Notes: generated from the letters alone by a model not told the origin. Positions 1 through 8,381 are shown, counted from the stretch's first letter. The stretch: DNA of 55,047 nucleotides from Labilibaculum euxinicum (GCF_009795715.1 NZ_WTCR01000019.1:1-55047), one strand, 5' to 3'. A program made the numbers and translations.

Positions 1-20
1 TTCGAACCCCAGAGGGATCA
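1..20 (+). tRNA. 3' end of a tRNA-Lys gene (partial, cut by window start)
   Basis: The first 20 bases are identical to the T-loop, 3' T-stem, 3' acceptor strand and discriminator A of the complete tRNA-Lys that starts at 54. The window therefore opens inside a tandem copy of the same tRNA gene. The anticodon is outside the window, so the Lys identity rests on identity of the visible part. No CCA is encoded. Confidence 0.8.
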
Positions 21-53
21 CAAAGACAACCAAAGTCTTCAAAAAATAAGGAT

Positions 54-126
54 GATTCCTTAGCTCAGCTGGTAGAGCACATCACTTTTAATGATGGGGT
101 CCTGGGTTCGAACCCCAGAGGGATCA
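54..126 (+). tRNA. tRNA-Lys (anticodon UUU)
   Basis: A full cloverleaf of 73 nt can be folded by eye. The 7-bp acceptor pairs GATTCCT with AGGGATC (one T-G wobble). The D stem is GCTC/GAGC, the anticodon stem is CATCA/TGATG around loop CTTTTAA (anticodon TTT), and the T stem is CTGGG/CCCAG around TTCGAAC. The discriminator is A and CCA is not encoded. It follows a partial identical copy by 33 nt and is followed by a strong terminator at 147-179. Confidence 0.95.
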
Positions 127-146
127 CTTAGTCAATTTGGCTTCAC

Positions 147-179
147 AAAGGTATGATTTGTCTTCATACCTTTTTTTTT
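147..179 (+). terminator. Rho-independent terminator of the tRNA-Lys tandem
   Basis: A perfect 10-bp stem (147-156 with 164-173, AAAGGTATGA / TCATACCTTT) encloses a 7-nt loop. It runs straight into a T tract to 179. It lies 20 nt after the tRNA-Lys and ends the tRNA transcript. Confidence 0.9.
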
Positions 180-366
180 GGCATTATTGATTCCTTTTGA
201 ACCACCTACTTTTTGAATTGATCCCATAAGAGTCTTGAAGGATAGTAACTTAGGCGTATTGCTAGCGTTTTTTTGTATTCTGATTTCATTTTTTTGCCTA
301 CAATTGAGCAACCTTTTCCAGAAACGACCATCTCTAAGATAGCTCAAATCAAAAAAATAAAATATT

Positions 367-1389
367 ATGGTAATCCTGACAAAATTATTAAAGCACCTGT
401 TTGTTGCAGGTGTAATTATCTTTTTTTACGCTTGTTCAAAAGATGATAATGTAAACCCATCTCCGAATAATAACCCGGAAAACCCCTCTAAAATAGAAGA
501 TGTATTAAATGGAAACGACAGGGAGCTGATTGATCTGCTAAATAAAGTAAGGGGAAGCATCGGGAAACGAAATTATGGATCAAAAACGATTTGGAGTAGA
601 AAGAATGACTATGGTTTGGGATTATATATCTCCGCTAATCATGTTATTGGGTTAAGTTCCTGGAGTTCGAACAATGCAGCGTATTTTGATATTACATCTG
701 AAGACAATGGCATTTTTACTTCTTCGCAAATTCCGCCGTCAAGTGGGAAAGTGGATTTGGGCGATACATTAATCGCCGATTTTCCCTTAATCCATTTTGA
801 TATTTCTTCATCAGCTACAGATACTACTATTTTGCCTGCCGAGGATTTTTTCTTAGGTATTGTTGATAATCAAAAGATAATGTCTGATTTATTGGCACAT
901 AGCCCCGAGCTGGTTCAAACCGATGTTCCGTTGCAGATGTATGATCCAGATAATCGGACAAAAGCCGATCAAACATGGAATGTCCCAAATGCAGGAGAAA
1001 AAGCTATAGTGGTTGGTTACCCTCAGGACGTTGTTAATTACCCCAATGGAGGTGTTGCTTATGGAAATATACTGTCGAATTCGGAAGCAGAAGCAGTAAT
1101 TAAAGAATTACAGGCTGCCGGAGATTCAGAAGGTGATATTCCGTACAACGAAGATGCCGAATTTTTTGTTGAAGCCCGGTCGTTAGCCGGAATGAGCGGA
1201 GGTGGGACATTCAATTCAAAAGGACAATTGTTGGGTATTGCGGTTAGGGGCAGTGATACGGCAAATGCACCTAAGATTATCCGGATCGTGAGGGCATCTT
1301 ATATTCGTTCAAAAATGATCGGGTTTTATAATGGATTATCTCAAACCGATAAAGATAAATTAAGACCATTTATTAGCGGGGAAATTTGA
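367..1389 (+). CDS. Trypsin-like serine protease, predicted lipoprotein
   Basis: This is a 340-aa protein. Its N-terminus is a lipoprotein signal: hydrophobic residues 11-20, then FYAC with C23 as the lipidation site, then a polar Asn/Pro-rich linker. The mature part looks like a trypsin-fold (S1/S7-type) peptidase. The candidate catalytic triad is H92 in SANHVI, D138 in ADFPL, and S277 in GMSGGG, the GxSGG signature of this fold. VVGYP near residue 216 matches the strand before the S1 pocket. The most likely site is the outer membrane or periplasmic face. Substrate and subfamily are not recognisable. No obvious operon partner exists: the gene stands alone between the tRNA terminator and a decayed region. 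The fold and triad are read from motifs only; the enzymatic role is inference. Confidence 0.75.
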   Translation: MVILTKLLKHLFVAGVIIFFYACSKDDNVNPSPNNNPENPSKIEDVLNGNDRELIDLLNKVRGSIGKRNYGSKTIWSRKNDYGLGLYISANHVIGLSSWSSNNAAYFDITSEDNGIFTSSQIPPSSGKVDLGDTLIADFPLIHFDISSSATDTTILPAEDFFLGIVDNQKIMSDLLAHSPELVQTDVPLQMYDPDNRTKADQTWNVPNAGEKAIVVGYPQDVVNYPNGGVAYGNILSNSEAEAVIKELQAAGDSEGDIPYNEDAEFFVEARSLAGMSGGGTFNSKGQLLGIAVRGSDTANAPKIIRIVRASYIRSKMIGFYNGLSQTDKDKLRPFISGEI

Positions 1390-1412
1390 GAATAAGTATT
1401 ATTTCGTTTCGA

Positions 1413-1477
1413 AGAAGGCGGCTTGCAATAGGGGAACATGGCTCAATATTCCCGAAACTTTTGCTTGCCGCTTTTTT
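1413..1477 (+). terminator. Possible terminator after the protease gene
   Basis: An imperfect stem joins GCGGCTTGCAA (1418-1428) and TTGCTTGCCGC (1461-1471) with one 2-bp internal mismatch. Inner GGGAA/TTCCC pairing adds to it, and a TTTTTT run follows at 1472-1477. It sits 24 nt after the protease stop. It overlaps the recombinase remnant on the other strand, so part of the symmetry may be chance. Confidence 0.45.
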
Positions 1478-1589
1478 CGTCCAAAAATAGAGGAAGAAAT
1501 CGAACAAGGTCAAATTCTCGGTTATAGTAGATTCCTTCAGGAAACAACAAATTCTGAAATACTTTTTTACTGTTCAAATCACCGGAGCC
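1443..1589 (-). pseudogene. C-terminal remnant of a site-specific (serine?) recombinase
   Basis: Reading the minus strand from 1589 down to a TGA at 1443-1445 gives 48 codons, including GDLNSKKVFQNLLFPEGIYY. This resembles the C-terminal tail of Bacteroidota serine recombinases, where a FPEGI/FPNGI motif follows a helical segment. The frame has no start codon and is closed upstream by a stop at 1590-1592. The in-frame sequence above that stop (to about 1640) also reads without similarity I can name. It is best viewed as decayed coding DNA. The family assignment is from memory of the motif and is tentative. Confidence 0.4.
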
Positions 1590-1756
1590 CTAAAATAGGA
1601 AGGGATTCCAGAGCAAATATGCAACAGTTATATGTAAAACTACTTTTCCTGAAAAAAGGAACGATAAACAACTTGATAAAAGCACTATCTCATAAACTTC
1701 ATCACAGCCTCATAATCTTCAGCCAAAAAATTCGACATATTTCCGGTTGGGATCAC

Positions 1757-1789
1757 TAAAAAGAGACTATCTCATTTGAGACAGCCTCC
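1757..1789 (-). terminator. Terminator of the DUF6261-like gene
   Basis: On the minus strand a 12-bp stem with two mismatches (arms 1777-1788 and 1763-1774) is followed by five T residues (plus-strand A at 1758-1762). It lies 18 nt past the stop codon of the gene at 1807-2550. Confidence 0.65.
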
Positions 1790-1806
1790 TGATGATTAAC
1801 CGGATA

Positions 1807-2550
1807 CTATTCTTCAATAACAGCATCTTCTTCCTTTGCACTTTTTAGGCGGGTAAGCTTTGCCGATACCCTTGTATTAATCTCACTCACTACTTCGTTT
1901 ATTTTAGCAGCAATTTTGGCGTAATCTTCTTTCCCCGACTGCTCCGACATTACCGACAAAAACTGCCCCAAATATTCGATAGATTTGCGCAGCTCTTTCG
2001 CCGATTCGAGACCATCTTTACTGGGCTTGTCAGCTTCTTGGTCCAGCCTTTCGGATTCTTTGGTTACAAAGGCATTCTGAGTAATTTTTATTTCGGAATA
2101 GCGTTGCTCTCCCGACATTTTTACCAAAGCCTCTGTAAGCTCCGAACTCGAATCAACTCGGTTAAAGAAGTTAATCATACTTGCTGTTTGCTTCTGATAG
2201 CCCATTTTATGAATACGCATTTCCGGCATGTGAATCAGTACTTCCAGCTTATGAGCATGTTCACGAACCTCATCATCCATACAACGTACCTGCGACAGCA
2301 CCAAATGATAAAAGCACATCCATGCATCATCACGGCGGTTATCCAACCGAGCCAACTCCTCGGTACGTAAATTGGCTTTCAATATCTTTAGTCCCTCTCT
2401 CAATTTATTTAACGCTTCTCTTATTTTAGCTACCGGAACACCCAACTGCAAAGCCACCTCATCCTCGTTACCAAGAATATCCAAAATTTTTGTTCCCAAC
2501 AGCAGGTAATCCTGTAAATACATTCGGTAAAATCTAATTTTGTCAATCAT
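1807..2550 (-). CDS. DUF6261-like hypothetical protein
   Basis: A 247-aa predicted cytoplasmic protein with no signal peptide or membrane segment, almost entirely helical. It has RRDDAW at about residues 72-77, a central segment with MGYQKQTASMINFF, and a charged C-terminal helix. The layout (RRDxAW motif, a MxYxxQTA segment, roughly 240 aa) resembles DUF6261, a family of unknown function common in Bacteroidota; this is recognition by pattern, not by search. The gene is monocistronic, with a hairpin terminator downstream and a long gene-free region upstream. No function can be assigned. Confidence 0.7.
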   Translation of the reverse strand: MIDKIRFYRMYLQDYLLLGTKILDILGNEDEVALQLGVPVAKIREALNKLREGLKILKANLRTEELARLDNRRDDAWMCFYHLVLSQVRCMDDEVREHAHKLEVLIHMPEMRIHKMGYQKQTASMINFFNRVDSSSELTEALVKMSGEQRYSEIKITQNAFVTKESERLDQEADKPSKDGLESAKELRKSIEYLGQFLSVMSEQSGKEDYAKIAAKINEVVSEINTRVSAKLTRLKSAKEEDAVIEE

Positions 2551-2779
2551 TTCTTTGATTTTTAGTTTGTTTATAACCCTTTGTTTTGTTTTATGATGAA
2601 CTGAAATTAGTAATCGAATTAACTAAAACAAATTTTCTATGTACTTTATTTAGCTTCATGATGTAAAATACCCGACACATACAAATCGTATTGTCCCAAA
2701 AATCAGAGCAAAGGATACTATTTCCATAACAATTCATAAGTTTATTTATTTTTTAGCTTCTACAGCTGCAGAAATGCAC

Positions 2780-3007
2780 TATTTCGAATCTTAAAAAGAT
2801 ACAATTTCCCGGACAATGCACTCAAAACAATTTAACTTGATTGAATTTCCGGAGCAATACTGTATTCCGAATCGCTAAAAGCTTGCATTGCCCCGGAAAT
2901 GGAGTCAAACAAAAGTAAGTTGGTGGTATTTCCCGGGAAATACATTCGTTTTACGGGTAGAATTAATGCGTTTCTGAAGCAATCGTATCTTTTTAAGATT
3001 CGAAATA
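2780..3007. repeat. Inverted-repeat element with internal direct repeats
   Basis: The 23-nt arms at 2780-2802 and 2985-3007 are exact reverse complements, and the match continues three of the next four bases inward. The 182 bp between them contain diverged copies of a TTTCCCGGACAAT-like motif near 2803, 2843 and 2889. A further copy lies just outside at 3051-3084. There is no coding capacity. It could be a non-autonomous mobile element, a structured RNA or a cluster of protein-binding sites; the sequence does not decide. Confidence 0.6.
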
Positions 3008-3324
3008 CAGATCTCACACAGCGGCAGGTAACAAAGCAAATACAAAAGCATACAATTTCCCGAACAATTGTGTCAAACAAAAAAACAAAATACAGATGCC
3101 ACAAGCTAAGGTGTGCCAAATAAAAATAAAACAGGCATAAATGCGCAAACAACACAAGCATTTCACACACAAAAAAGCAGTGCTTATATTGTTTTGTTAA
3201 TTGAATACAGATTGCTACATTGGCGAATCGTAAAGACATAGCATGCAATGTCTGTACATTTGGATTGAAGATTACAAAAACATCAAAAAGCAGGGCTTTT
3301 CCTTTTGCGATGGAATCGCTTATT

Positions 3325-3370
3325 CGATGGATTTTAATCCATCGTTATTATATTTTGTCCTTTCAGGACA
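3325..3370. repeat. REP-like double hairpin
   Basis: A 9-bp palindrome (CGATGGATT / AATCCATCG, 3325-3344) is followed after 11 nt by a 5-bp hairpin TGTCC-TTTCA-GGACA (3356-3370). Paired short hairpins with an AT-rich spacer are typical of RAYT-associated REP sequences in Bacteroidota intergenic DNA. Only this copy is present in the window, so the call rests on form alone. Confidence 0.45.
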
Positions 3371-3409
3371 TAACAACTTACAAAAAACAACCGTGTAATA
3401 CAGAGATAA

Positions 3410-3952
3410 ATGATCAAAAAACAGACAAAGATTCCCGATCAATCAATTCTGAATAAAAACAAGACCTTATTCCACTATATTGATAGTTTTCAAAGTGATT
3501 ATATGAATCGAGGATTGGATTATGACATAATTAGTATCGGAAAATTATTCTTCACCAGCGGTCCCAAATGGGCTGATAACTTAATGTCTTTCAGAGATAA
3601 GATAGTAGGACTGTTCGGATTAAAAACAGCTTCTCAGCTTACTGCCGAACAAAGGAACACAGATAGTTTTCAATTTGAGCCGGGAGAGCAACTCGATATT
3701 TTTAAACTTTATACCAGAACTGAAAATGAACTTATTATGGGTGAGGATGATAAACACCTAAGCTTTCGATTTTCGTTATTGCTTGAGAATATAAATGATG
3801 GTACTATAAAACAGAGGATTACATTAACAACCGGAGTTGAATTTAAAAATCTATTCGGCCGACTTTATTTTTTCCCAGTCAAGCCATTTCATCAACTTAT
3901 TGTAAAAAGAACGTTGAAAAAAATGATTCGGAAGATAGAAAAGGAAAAATGA
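3410..3952 (+). CDS. DUF2867 family protein
   Basis: A 180-aa soluble protein with no signal peptide. It contains the hallmark block of DUF2867: a FF-SGPKWADNLMSFRDKIV segment followed by LFGLK (about residues 48-72), then a FKLYTRTENELIMGEDDKH segment and a LSFRFS strand. These proteins are thought to have a START/SRPBCC-like lipid- or ligand-binding fold; no reaction is established. The length matches the family. It stands alone, with the LacI gene pointing towards it. The start at 3410 is the first ATG of the frame; an internal ATG at residue 32 would cut into the conserved region. Confidence 0.8.
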   Translation: MIKKQTKIPDQSILNKNKTLFHYIDSFQSDYMNRGLDYDIISIGKLFFTSGPKWADNLMSFRDKIVGLFGLKTASQLTAEQRNTDSFQFEPGEQLDIFKLYTRTENELIMGEDDKHLSFRFSLLLENINDGTIKQRITLTTGVEFKNLFGRLYFFPVKPFHQLIVKRTLKKMIRKIEKEK

Positions 3953-4098
3953 TTAAAAACCATCTCCAACACTGGCAACCGTTGCACATTCCTATAGTAT
4001 TTCAAAAATAAAATGAGAGCTTTAAGCCTTTGTGTTTATTGCAGGCGACTATAGTTATCAAGAATACCAATACCATAAAAACACTACCCGTAACTTCT

Positions 4099-5133
4099 CT
4101 ACTGACAATACATTACATTCTCTTTGTTAATAATATCCAACGGCATATACTGATGCAAAGGAACATCTGTTTTTAAAACAATGTTTTTGTACAAAGACTG
4201 CATGCCTAAATAGCCTTGCACTTTAGGCTTTTGATGAATCAGATAATCGATAGTTCCACTATTTAGCAATCGTAAATTTGATTGCAGTAAATCGTAACCT
4301 ACAACCCGCAATTGATTTGTTTCTTTGAACTGAATCAACTGCTCGGCCAGCTTATAGGTTTTTGAATTGGGAATAAAGAGATGAACCGGATTTTCATGTT
4401 TCAAGAGTACATTCAAGAAATCATCGGCAGTAATCTGATCTTTTTCGAGGTTTACTTCATGAATATTTACATGACTGATCTGATTTTCGTCGAAATAACT
4501 TCGAAAGCCTTCTATTCTATTTTTAATGATTTGCTCTTTAATGTCCGATTCGCTGAAGGTGGTGATGTAAATCTCATAATCCGACAAGTATTTATCGTGC
4601 AGCAGGCAAGCTCCCAAAACGCCGCTTCGGTAGGAATCCTGACCAATAAAAGTAAGCTGTCCTGCATCAATTATATTTGAATCGACAAACACATATGGTT
4701 TTCCTTTTTCTCTTAATTTGCTTAATAAATCGGTTTGCTGATGAAATGCTGACGGTGCAATAATAAAACCATCTGCATCGGAATCCAATATCTGATTCAG
4801 CTGCATTGCCTGAGAACCATCGTTGGCCACAAAACAATAACCGGCTGTAAAACCCATTTGACCAAATTCTTCGCAGCCTTCTTCAATGCCCTCTTTAAGC
4901 ATCAGCCAATAATTGTTTTCCTCGGGCAAGATTACCGAAATCCGATAGGTCTTATTTAGCTTTAAATGACGCGCCATTACATTGGAGGAATAATTCCCTT
5001 CTTTGGCAATTTTGAGCACTTTATCGCGGGTTGCTTCTGCAACACGTCCCCTATTGTGCAAAACTCTATCGACAGTACCAATTGATACATCTGCCTTTCG
5101 GGCTATTTCTTTTATTGTAATTCGATTCACCAT
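4099..5133 (-). CDS. LacI-family transcriptional regulator of the uronate operon
   Basis: A 344-aa regulator. The N-terminal LacI helix-turn-helix reads ITIKEIARKADVSIGTVDRV, followed by LHNRGRVAEATRDKV and the hinge helix (to about residue 60). A periplasmic-binding-protein-like sugar-sensing domain fills the rest. The frame is open to an earlier ATG at 5190. I chose 5133 because the earlier start would add 19 residues absent from LacI proteins and would lie upstream of the candidate promoter (5159-5193). The gene is divergent from uxaB-uxaA, and a perfect 18-bp palindrome sits between them at 5251-5268. That makes control of uronate catabolism the likely role, with a galacturonate-derived effector. 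The effector and any wider targets in the pectin locus are inference. Confidence 0.9.
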   Translation of the reverse strand: MVNRITIKEIARKADVSIGTVDRVLHNRGRVAEATRDKVLKIAKEGNYSSNVMARHLKLNKTYRISVILPEENNYWLMLKEGIEEGCEEFGQMGFTAGYCFVANDGSQAMQLNQILDSDADGFIIAPSAFHQQTDLLSKLREKGKPYVFVDSNIIDAGQLTFIGQDSYRSGVLGACLLHDKYLSDYEIYITTFSESDIKEQIIKNRIEGFRSYFDENQISHVNIHEVNLEKDQITADDFLNVLLKHENPVHLFIPNSKTYKLAEQLIQFKETNQLRVVGYDLLQSNLRLLNSGTIDYLIHQKPKVQGYLGMQSLYKNIVLKTDVPLHQYMPLDIINKENVMYCQ

Positions 5134-5158
5134 CTGAAAAAAACTTCTGTTTATTATG

Positions 5159-5193
5159 CAAATGTAGGCACAATTTACTATATTTGTCACAAA
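5159..5193 (-). promoter_or_regulatory. Candidate Bacteroidota-type promoter of the LacI gene
   Basis: On the minus strand TACATTTG (5159-5166) matches the TANNTTTG -7 consensus exactly. A TTTG -33-like element (5190-5193) lies 23 nt upstream, slightly more than the usual 19-21. Transcription from here would start near 5152 and support the start codon at 5133. Confidence 0.4.
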
Positions 5194-5250
5194 GTGTTAA
5201 CGTACACGCAAAATATATCCTTTATTAGTAAAGGTTTTTTTCAGAAAATC

Positions 5251-5268
5251 TGCGGTAACGTTACCGCA
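5251..5268. promoter_or_regulatory. Palindromic LacI-type operator in front of uxaB
   Basis: TGCGGTAACGTTACCGCA is a perfect 18-bp palindrome with the central CG typical of LacI-family operators. It sits 49 bp before the uxaB start and between the divergent LacI gene and uxaBA. A partial TTAACGTACA sequence about 50 bp upstream may be a weaker second site. Binding by the adjacent LacI protein is inferred. Confidence 0.8.
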
Positions 5269-5316
5269 AATAAATTGAATCGCAATTTCTTCACATTTAT
5301 TTTTAAAAATTAAGTT

Positions 5317-6738
5317 ATGAGACAGTTAAATAGAGAAACAGTACCATCACAAGAATTACCGATTAAAATTCTTCAATTTGGAGAAGGAAATTTTTTGAGA
5401 GCCTTTGTTGATTGGATGATTGACATCATGAATAAAGAACACAATTACAATTCGGGTGTGGCTATTGTTCAACCAATTGAATTTGGTATGACTGATCTTC
5501 TAAGAAAACAAGATAATCTATATCATCATATTTACCGCGGACTAAAAGACGGAAAAGCAATCAGCGAAACCAGACTGATCTCCTGTGTACAAAAAGCAAT
5601 CAACCCATTCGAACAAAAGAAAGAATACGATGATTTGGCAATTCTGAATGAACTGGAATTGGTGATTTCGAACACAACCGAAGCTGGTATTGTTTTTAAA
5701 GCGGACGACTGTCCTAAAGATGGTGAACTTGCTGCTACCTATCCTGGAAAATTAACACAGCTTCTTTTGAGTCGATTTAATCATTTTAATGGTGATGCTG
5801 CAAAAGGATTGAAATTTATTCCTGTTGAATTGATCGACAAAAATGGCGAGAAGCTTAAAAAAGCGATTTTAGACTATGCCAAATTATGGGATTTATCGGA
5901 AGAGTTTACTCAATGGGTTGACAAATCCAATTATTTTGCAAATACTTTGGTAGACCGTATTGTTCCAGGATATCCAAAAGACGAAATTGACGAAATTAAA
6001 AAATCAATCGGTTTTGATGACAATTTAGTAGTATCCTCTGAAATTTTCCACTTGTGGGTAATTGAAGGATGCGAAGAAATTCAAAAAGCTTTTCCTGCTG
6101 ACAAATGTGGCTTGAACGTAATCTACACAAAAGATTTATCGCCTTACCGCACCCGAAAAGTTCGTATTCTGAATGGTGCACACACATCAATGGTTCCTGT
6201 TGCTTTACTAAACGGTATTGAAACAGTTCGCGAATCGGTTGAAAGCGATAATGTAGGTGAATTTGTTCGTCACATCATTTTCAATGAAATTGCACCAACT
6301 ATAAATCTGCCAAAAGCCGAATTGGAATTGTATGCAACAGAGGTTTTGGAACGATTCATGAATCCATACATTCATCATGAATTAAAATCTATCGCTCTCA
6401 ACTCAATATCAAAATACAAAGTACGTGTATTGCCTTCGCTGCTTGACTCTTTAAAAACAAACAACAAGTTGCCTGAAGGATTGGTTTTGGCATTTACCTA
6501 CTTAATTAAACTGTATCTATCTGAATCATTTACCATTCAAGACAATGATGAAGTAATTGCCTTCTTCTCTACTCTTTCAGCCACAGCTGAAACACCGGAA
6601 GCTATCATCCGTAAAGTATTGGGCGAAGTTTCATTCTGGGATACTGATTTAAATCAAATTAACGGTTTAACAGAAATGATGACCAGTCAGTTGGAAAAAT
6701 TGAATAAAGATGCAGCAATCAGCAACTTTAAATTTTAA
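5317..6738 (+). CDS. uxaB: Tagaturonate reductase (altronate oxidoreductase)
   Basis: A 473-aa protein of the mannitol dehydrogenase/UxaB family. It catalyses NADH-dependent reduction of D-tagaturonate to D-altronate in galacturonate catabolism, in the cytoplasm. The N-terminal Rossmann domain begins with ILQFGEGNFLRAFVDWMI, the family's dinucleotide-binding motif (about residues 18-36). The C-terminal all-alpha domain includes RTRKVRILNGAHTS near residue 280, with the K-x5-N-GAH-type catalytic block. Length is normal for UxaB. It is followed after only 5 bp by uxaA, so the two form an operon, preceded by the LacI operator at 5251-5268. UxaC, which would supply tagaturonate, is not in the window. 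Confidence 0.93.
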   Translation: MRQLNRETVPSQELPIKILQFGEGNFLRAFVDWMIDIMNKEHNYNSGVAIVQPIEFGMTDLLRKQDNLYHHIYRGLKDGKAISETRLISCVQKAINPFEQKKEYDDLAILNELELVISNTTEAGIVFKADDCPKDGELAATYPGKLTQLLLSRFNHFNGDAAKGLKFIPVELIDKNGEKLKKAILDYAKLWDLSEEFTQWVDKSNYFANTLVDRIVPGYPKDEIDEIKKSIGFDDNLVVSSEIFHLWVIEGCEEIQKAFPADKCGLNVIYTKDLSPYRTRKVRILNGAHTSMVPVALLNGIETVRESVESDNVGEFVRHIIFNEIAPTINLPKAELELYATEVLERFMNPYIHHELKSIALNSISKYKVRVLPSLLDSLKTNNKLPEGLVLAFTYLIKLYLSESFTIQDNDEVIAFFSTLSATAETPEAIIRKVLGEVSFWDTDLNQINGLTEMMTSQLEKLNKDAAISNFKF

Positions 6739-6743
6739 CAATC

Positions 6744-8381
6744 ATGAATAAAGCAATCACGATAAACAGCAGCGACAATCTTGCCGTTGCTCTTACAAAC
6801 CTTGCAAAAGGTGAGGTTATTTGTGTTAATGATATCAATATCACTTTACAGGAAGATATTAAGGCGAAACACAAGTTTTCGATTAATGATCTTGCTGTTG
6901 GCGATGAAATGTTTATGTACGGTTTGGTTGTAGGTACAGCAAGCAAAGCAATCAATAGCGGCGAAGCAATTACCGTAAATAATACAGAACACAAGGCAAC
7001 CGAATACGATCCAAATAAAACAAACGAGTTTCATTGGACCGCTCCAAATGTTGAGCGATTCAAAGATAAGACTTTCATGGGTTATCACCGGGCTGACGGA
7101 CAAGTTGGCACGGCCAATAACTGGTTGGTTTTGCCTTTGGTATTTTGCGAAAACAGAAATGTTTTAACCCTGAAAAAAGCTTTTGAAAAAGTTTTGGGTA
7201 AGAAAAAGACCAATCCATACGAAAATTTAGTTCAGGATATGGCTGCCGGTTATCAATCCGGTGTTTCTTTCGAAGGATTGTCGTTGGCTAAAGAAGAAGA
7301 TGTTGATCAAAAACAGGTTTTCGATCAGATAAACATCAAATTCATCACCCATGAAGGTGGCTGTGGTGGTACCCGTGAGGACAGCGATAGCTTGTGTAGA
7401 TTATTGGCTGGTTATTTAAAAAATCCGAATGTAGCGGGAGCTACCGTATTGAGTTTGGGTTGTCAGAATGCACAAATAAGCATTTTACAAGAGGCTATTA
7501 AAAATCTGGATCCGAACCTGGACAAACCGATTTTAATTTTTGATCAGCAAACAATTGGCAATGAAGCCGTAATGCTTGAAAAAGCCATTAAGGAAACCTT
7601 TAAAGGTTTGGTTGAAGCCAATAAAATTGAACGCAAACCTGCACCTCTTTCAAAACTAACCATTGGTTTGGAATGCGGTGGATCTGATGGATTTTCTGGT
7701 ATCTCGGCCAATCCTGCCTTGGGACGGGTTGCTGATTTAATTACTGCCCTAGGCGGTAAGGCAATTCTATCGGAGTTTCCTGAATTATGCGGCGTTGAGC
7801 AAGAATTGATGAGCAGAACCGGAAATCCTGAGCACGCTGATAAATTCCTAAAAATCATGCGTGCTTATGCACAAGCAGCAATTGATGCAGGATCTGGTTT
7901 TGATATGAATCCTTCGCCTGGCAATATAAAAGACGGCCTGATTACTGATGCGATGAAATCGGCTGGTGCTTCAAAAAAGGGAGGTTCCTCTCCTATTAAT
8001 GATGTGCTGGACTATACCGAATACGTAAAACATGATGGTCTTAGTTTGCTGTGCACACCAGGTAACGATGTTGAATCGACAACCGGATTGGTTGGATCTG
8101 GTGCCAATGTAGTTTTGTTTACTACAGGTTTAGGAACACCTACAGGTAATCCAGTTGCTCCTGTGCTAAAAGTTTCTTCGAATACTGAGCTATCGAAAAA
8201 AATGTCGGACATTATCGATATCAACGCTGGTGTTGTTATTGATGGTACTCAAACTTTAGACGAATTGGGAGAAAGCATATTGGAGCATATTATAAAAGTT
8301 GCCAGCGGAGAAATTGAATGCAAAGCAGATCAATTGAATCAGGAAGATTTTATTCCCTGGAAAAGAGGTGTGTCTTTGTAA
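6744..8381 (+). CDS. uxaA: Altronate dehydratase (full-length, SAF plus catalytic domain)
   Basis: A 545-aa UxaA that converts D-altronate to 2-keto-3-deoxy-D-gluconate using a metal centre. Residues 1-75 form the SAF domain. From about residue 105 the catalytic domain starts with FMGYHRADGQVGTANNWLV. The Cys-containing segments THEGGCGGTREDSD, LSLGCQNAQ and GLECGGSDGFSG are conserved in the UxaA/GarD family and would bind the metal and substrate. Both parts are fused in one chain, as in E. coli UxaA. It is the second gene of the uxaBA operon and ends before a strong terminator at 8439-8482. Confidence 0.93.
   Translation: MNKAITINSSDNLAVALTNLAKGEVICVNDINITLQEDIKAKHKFSINDLAVGDEMFMYGLVVGTASKAINSGEAITVNNTEHKATEYDPNKTNEFHWTAPNVERFKDKTFMGYHRADGQVGTANNWLVLPLVFCENRNVLTLKKAFEKVLGKKKTNPYENLVQDMAAGYQSGVSFEGLSLAKEEDVDQKQVFDQINIKFITHEGGCGGTREDSDSLCRLLAGYLKNPNVAGATVLSLGCQNAQISILQEAIKNLDPNLDKPILIFDQQTIGNEAVMLEKAIKETFKGLVEANKIERKPAPLSKLTIGLECGGSDGFSGISANPALGRVADLITALGGKAILSEFPELCGVEQELMSRTGNPEHADKFLKIMRAYAQAAIDAGSGFDMNPSPGNIKDGLITDAMKSAGASKKGGSSPINDVLDYTEYVKHDGLSLLCTPGNDVESTTGLVGSGANVVLFTTGLGTPTGNPVAPVLKVSSNTELSKKMSDIIDINAGVVIDGTQTLDELGESILEHIIKVASGEIECKADQLNQEDFIPWKRGVSL

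Larger units (their letters stand above)
2551..3409. other. 860-bp gene-free stretch rich in inverted and direct repeats
   Basis: No open frame here has convincing coding character. The short frames on both strands read as low-complexity or cysteine/phenylalanine-rich nonsense. The stretch contains a 23-bp perfect inverted repeat (2780-2802 and 2985-3007). It also has at least four variants of a motif close to TTTCCCGGACAAT followed by TCAAACAA, near 2803, 2843, 2889 and 3053. A two-hairpin REP-like sequence lies at 3325-3370. The first 100-200 bases upstream of 2550 presumably carry the promoter of the DUF6261-like gene. Confidence 0.75.

Noticed and set aside
132-347. 71-codon minus-strand frame next to the tRNA
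   Set aside because: It covers the tRNA terminator and has a highly basic, low-information translation, so it was not accepted as a gene.
1748-1755. GGGATCAC matching the 3' end of tRNA-Lys, as a possible attachment-site half
   Set aside because: Eight bases only, with no extension into the T arm, so chance is the simplest explanation.
2832-3248. 138-codon minus-strand open frame across the repeat element
   Set aside because: The translation is rich in Cys, Phe and Leu, spans the inverted repeat, and shows no domain or sensible composition. It looks like chance in AT-rich DNA.
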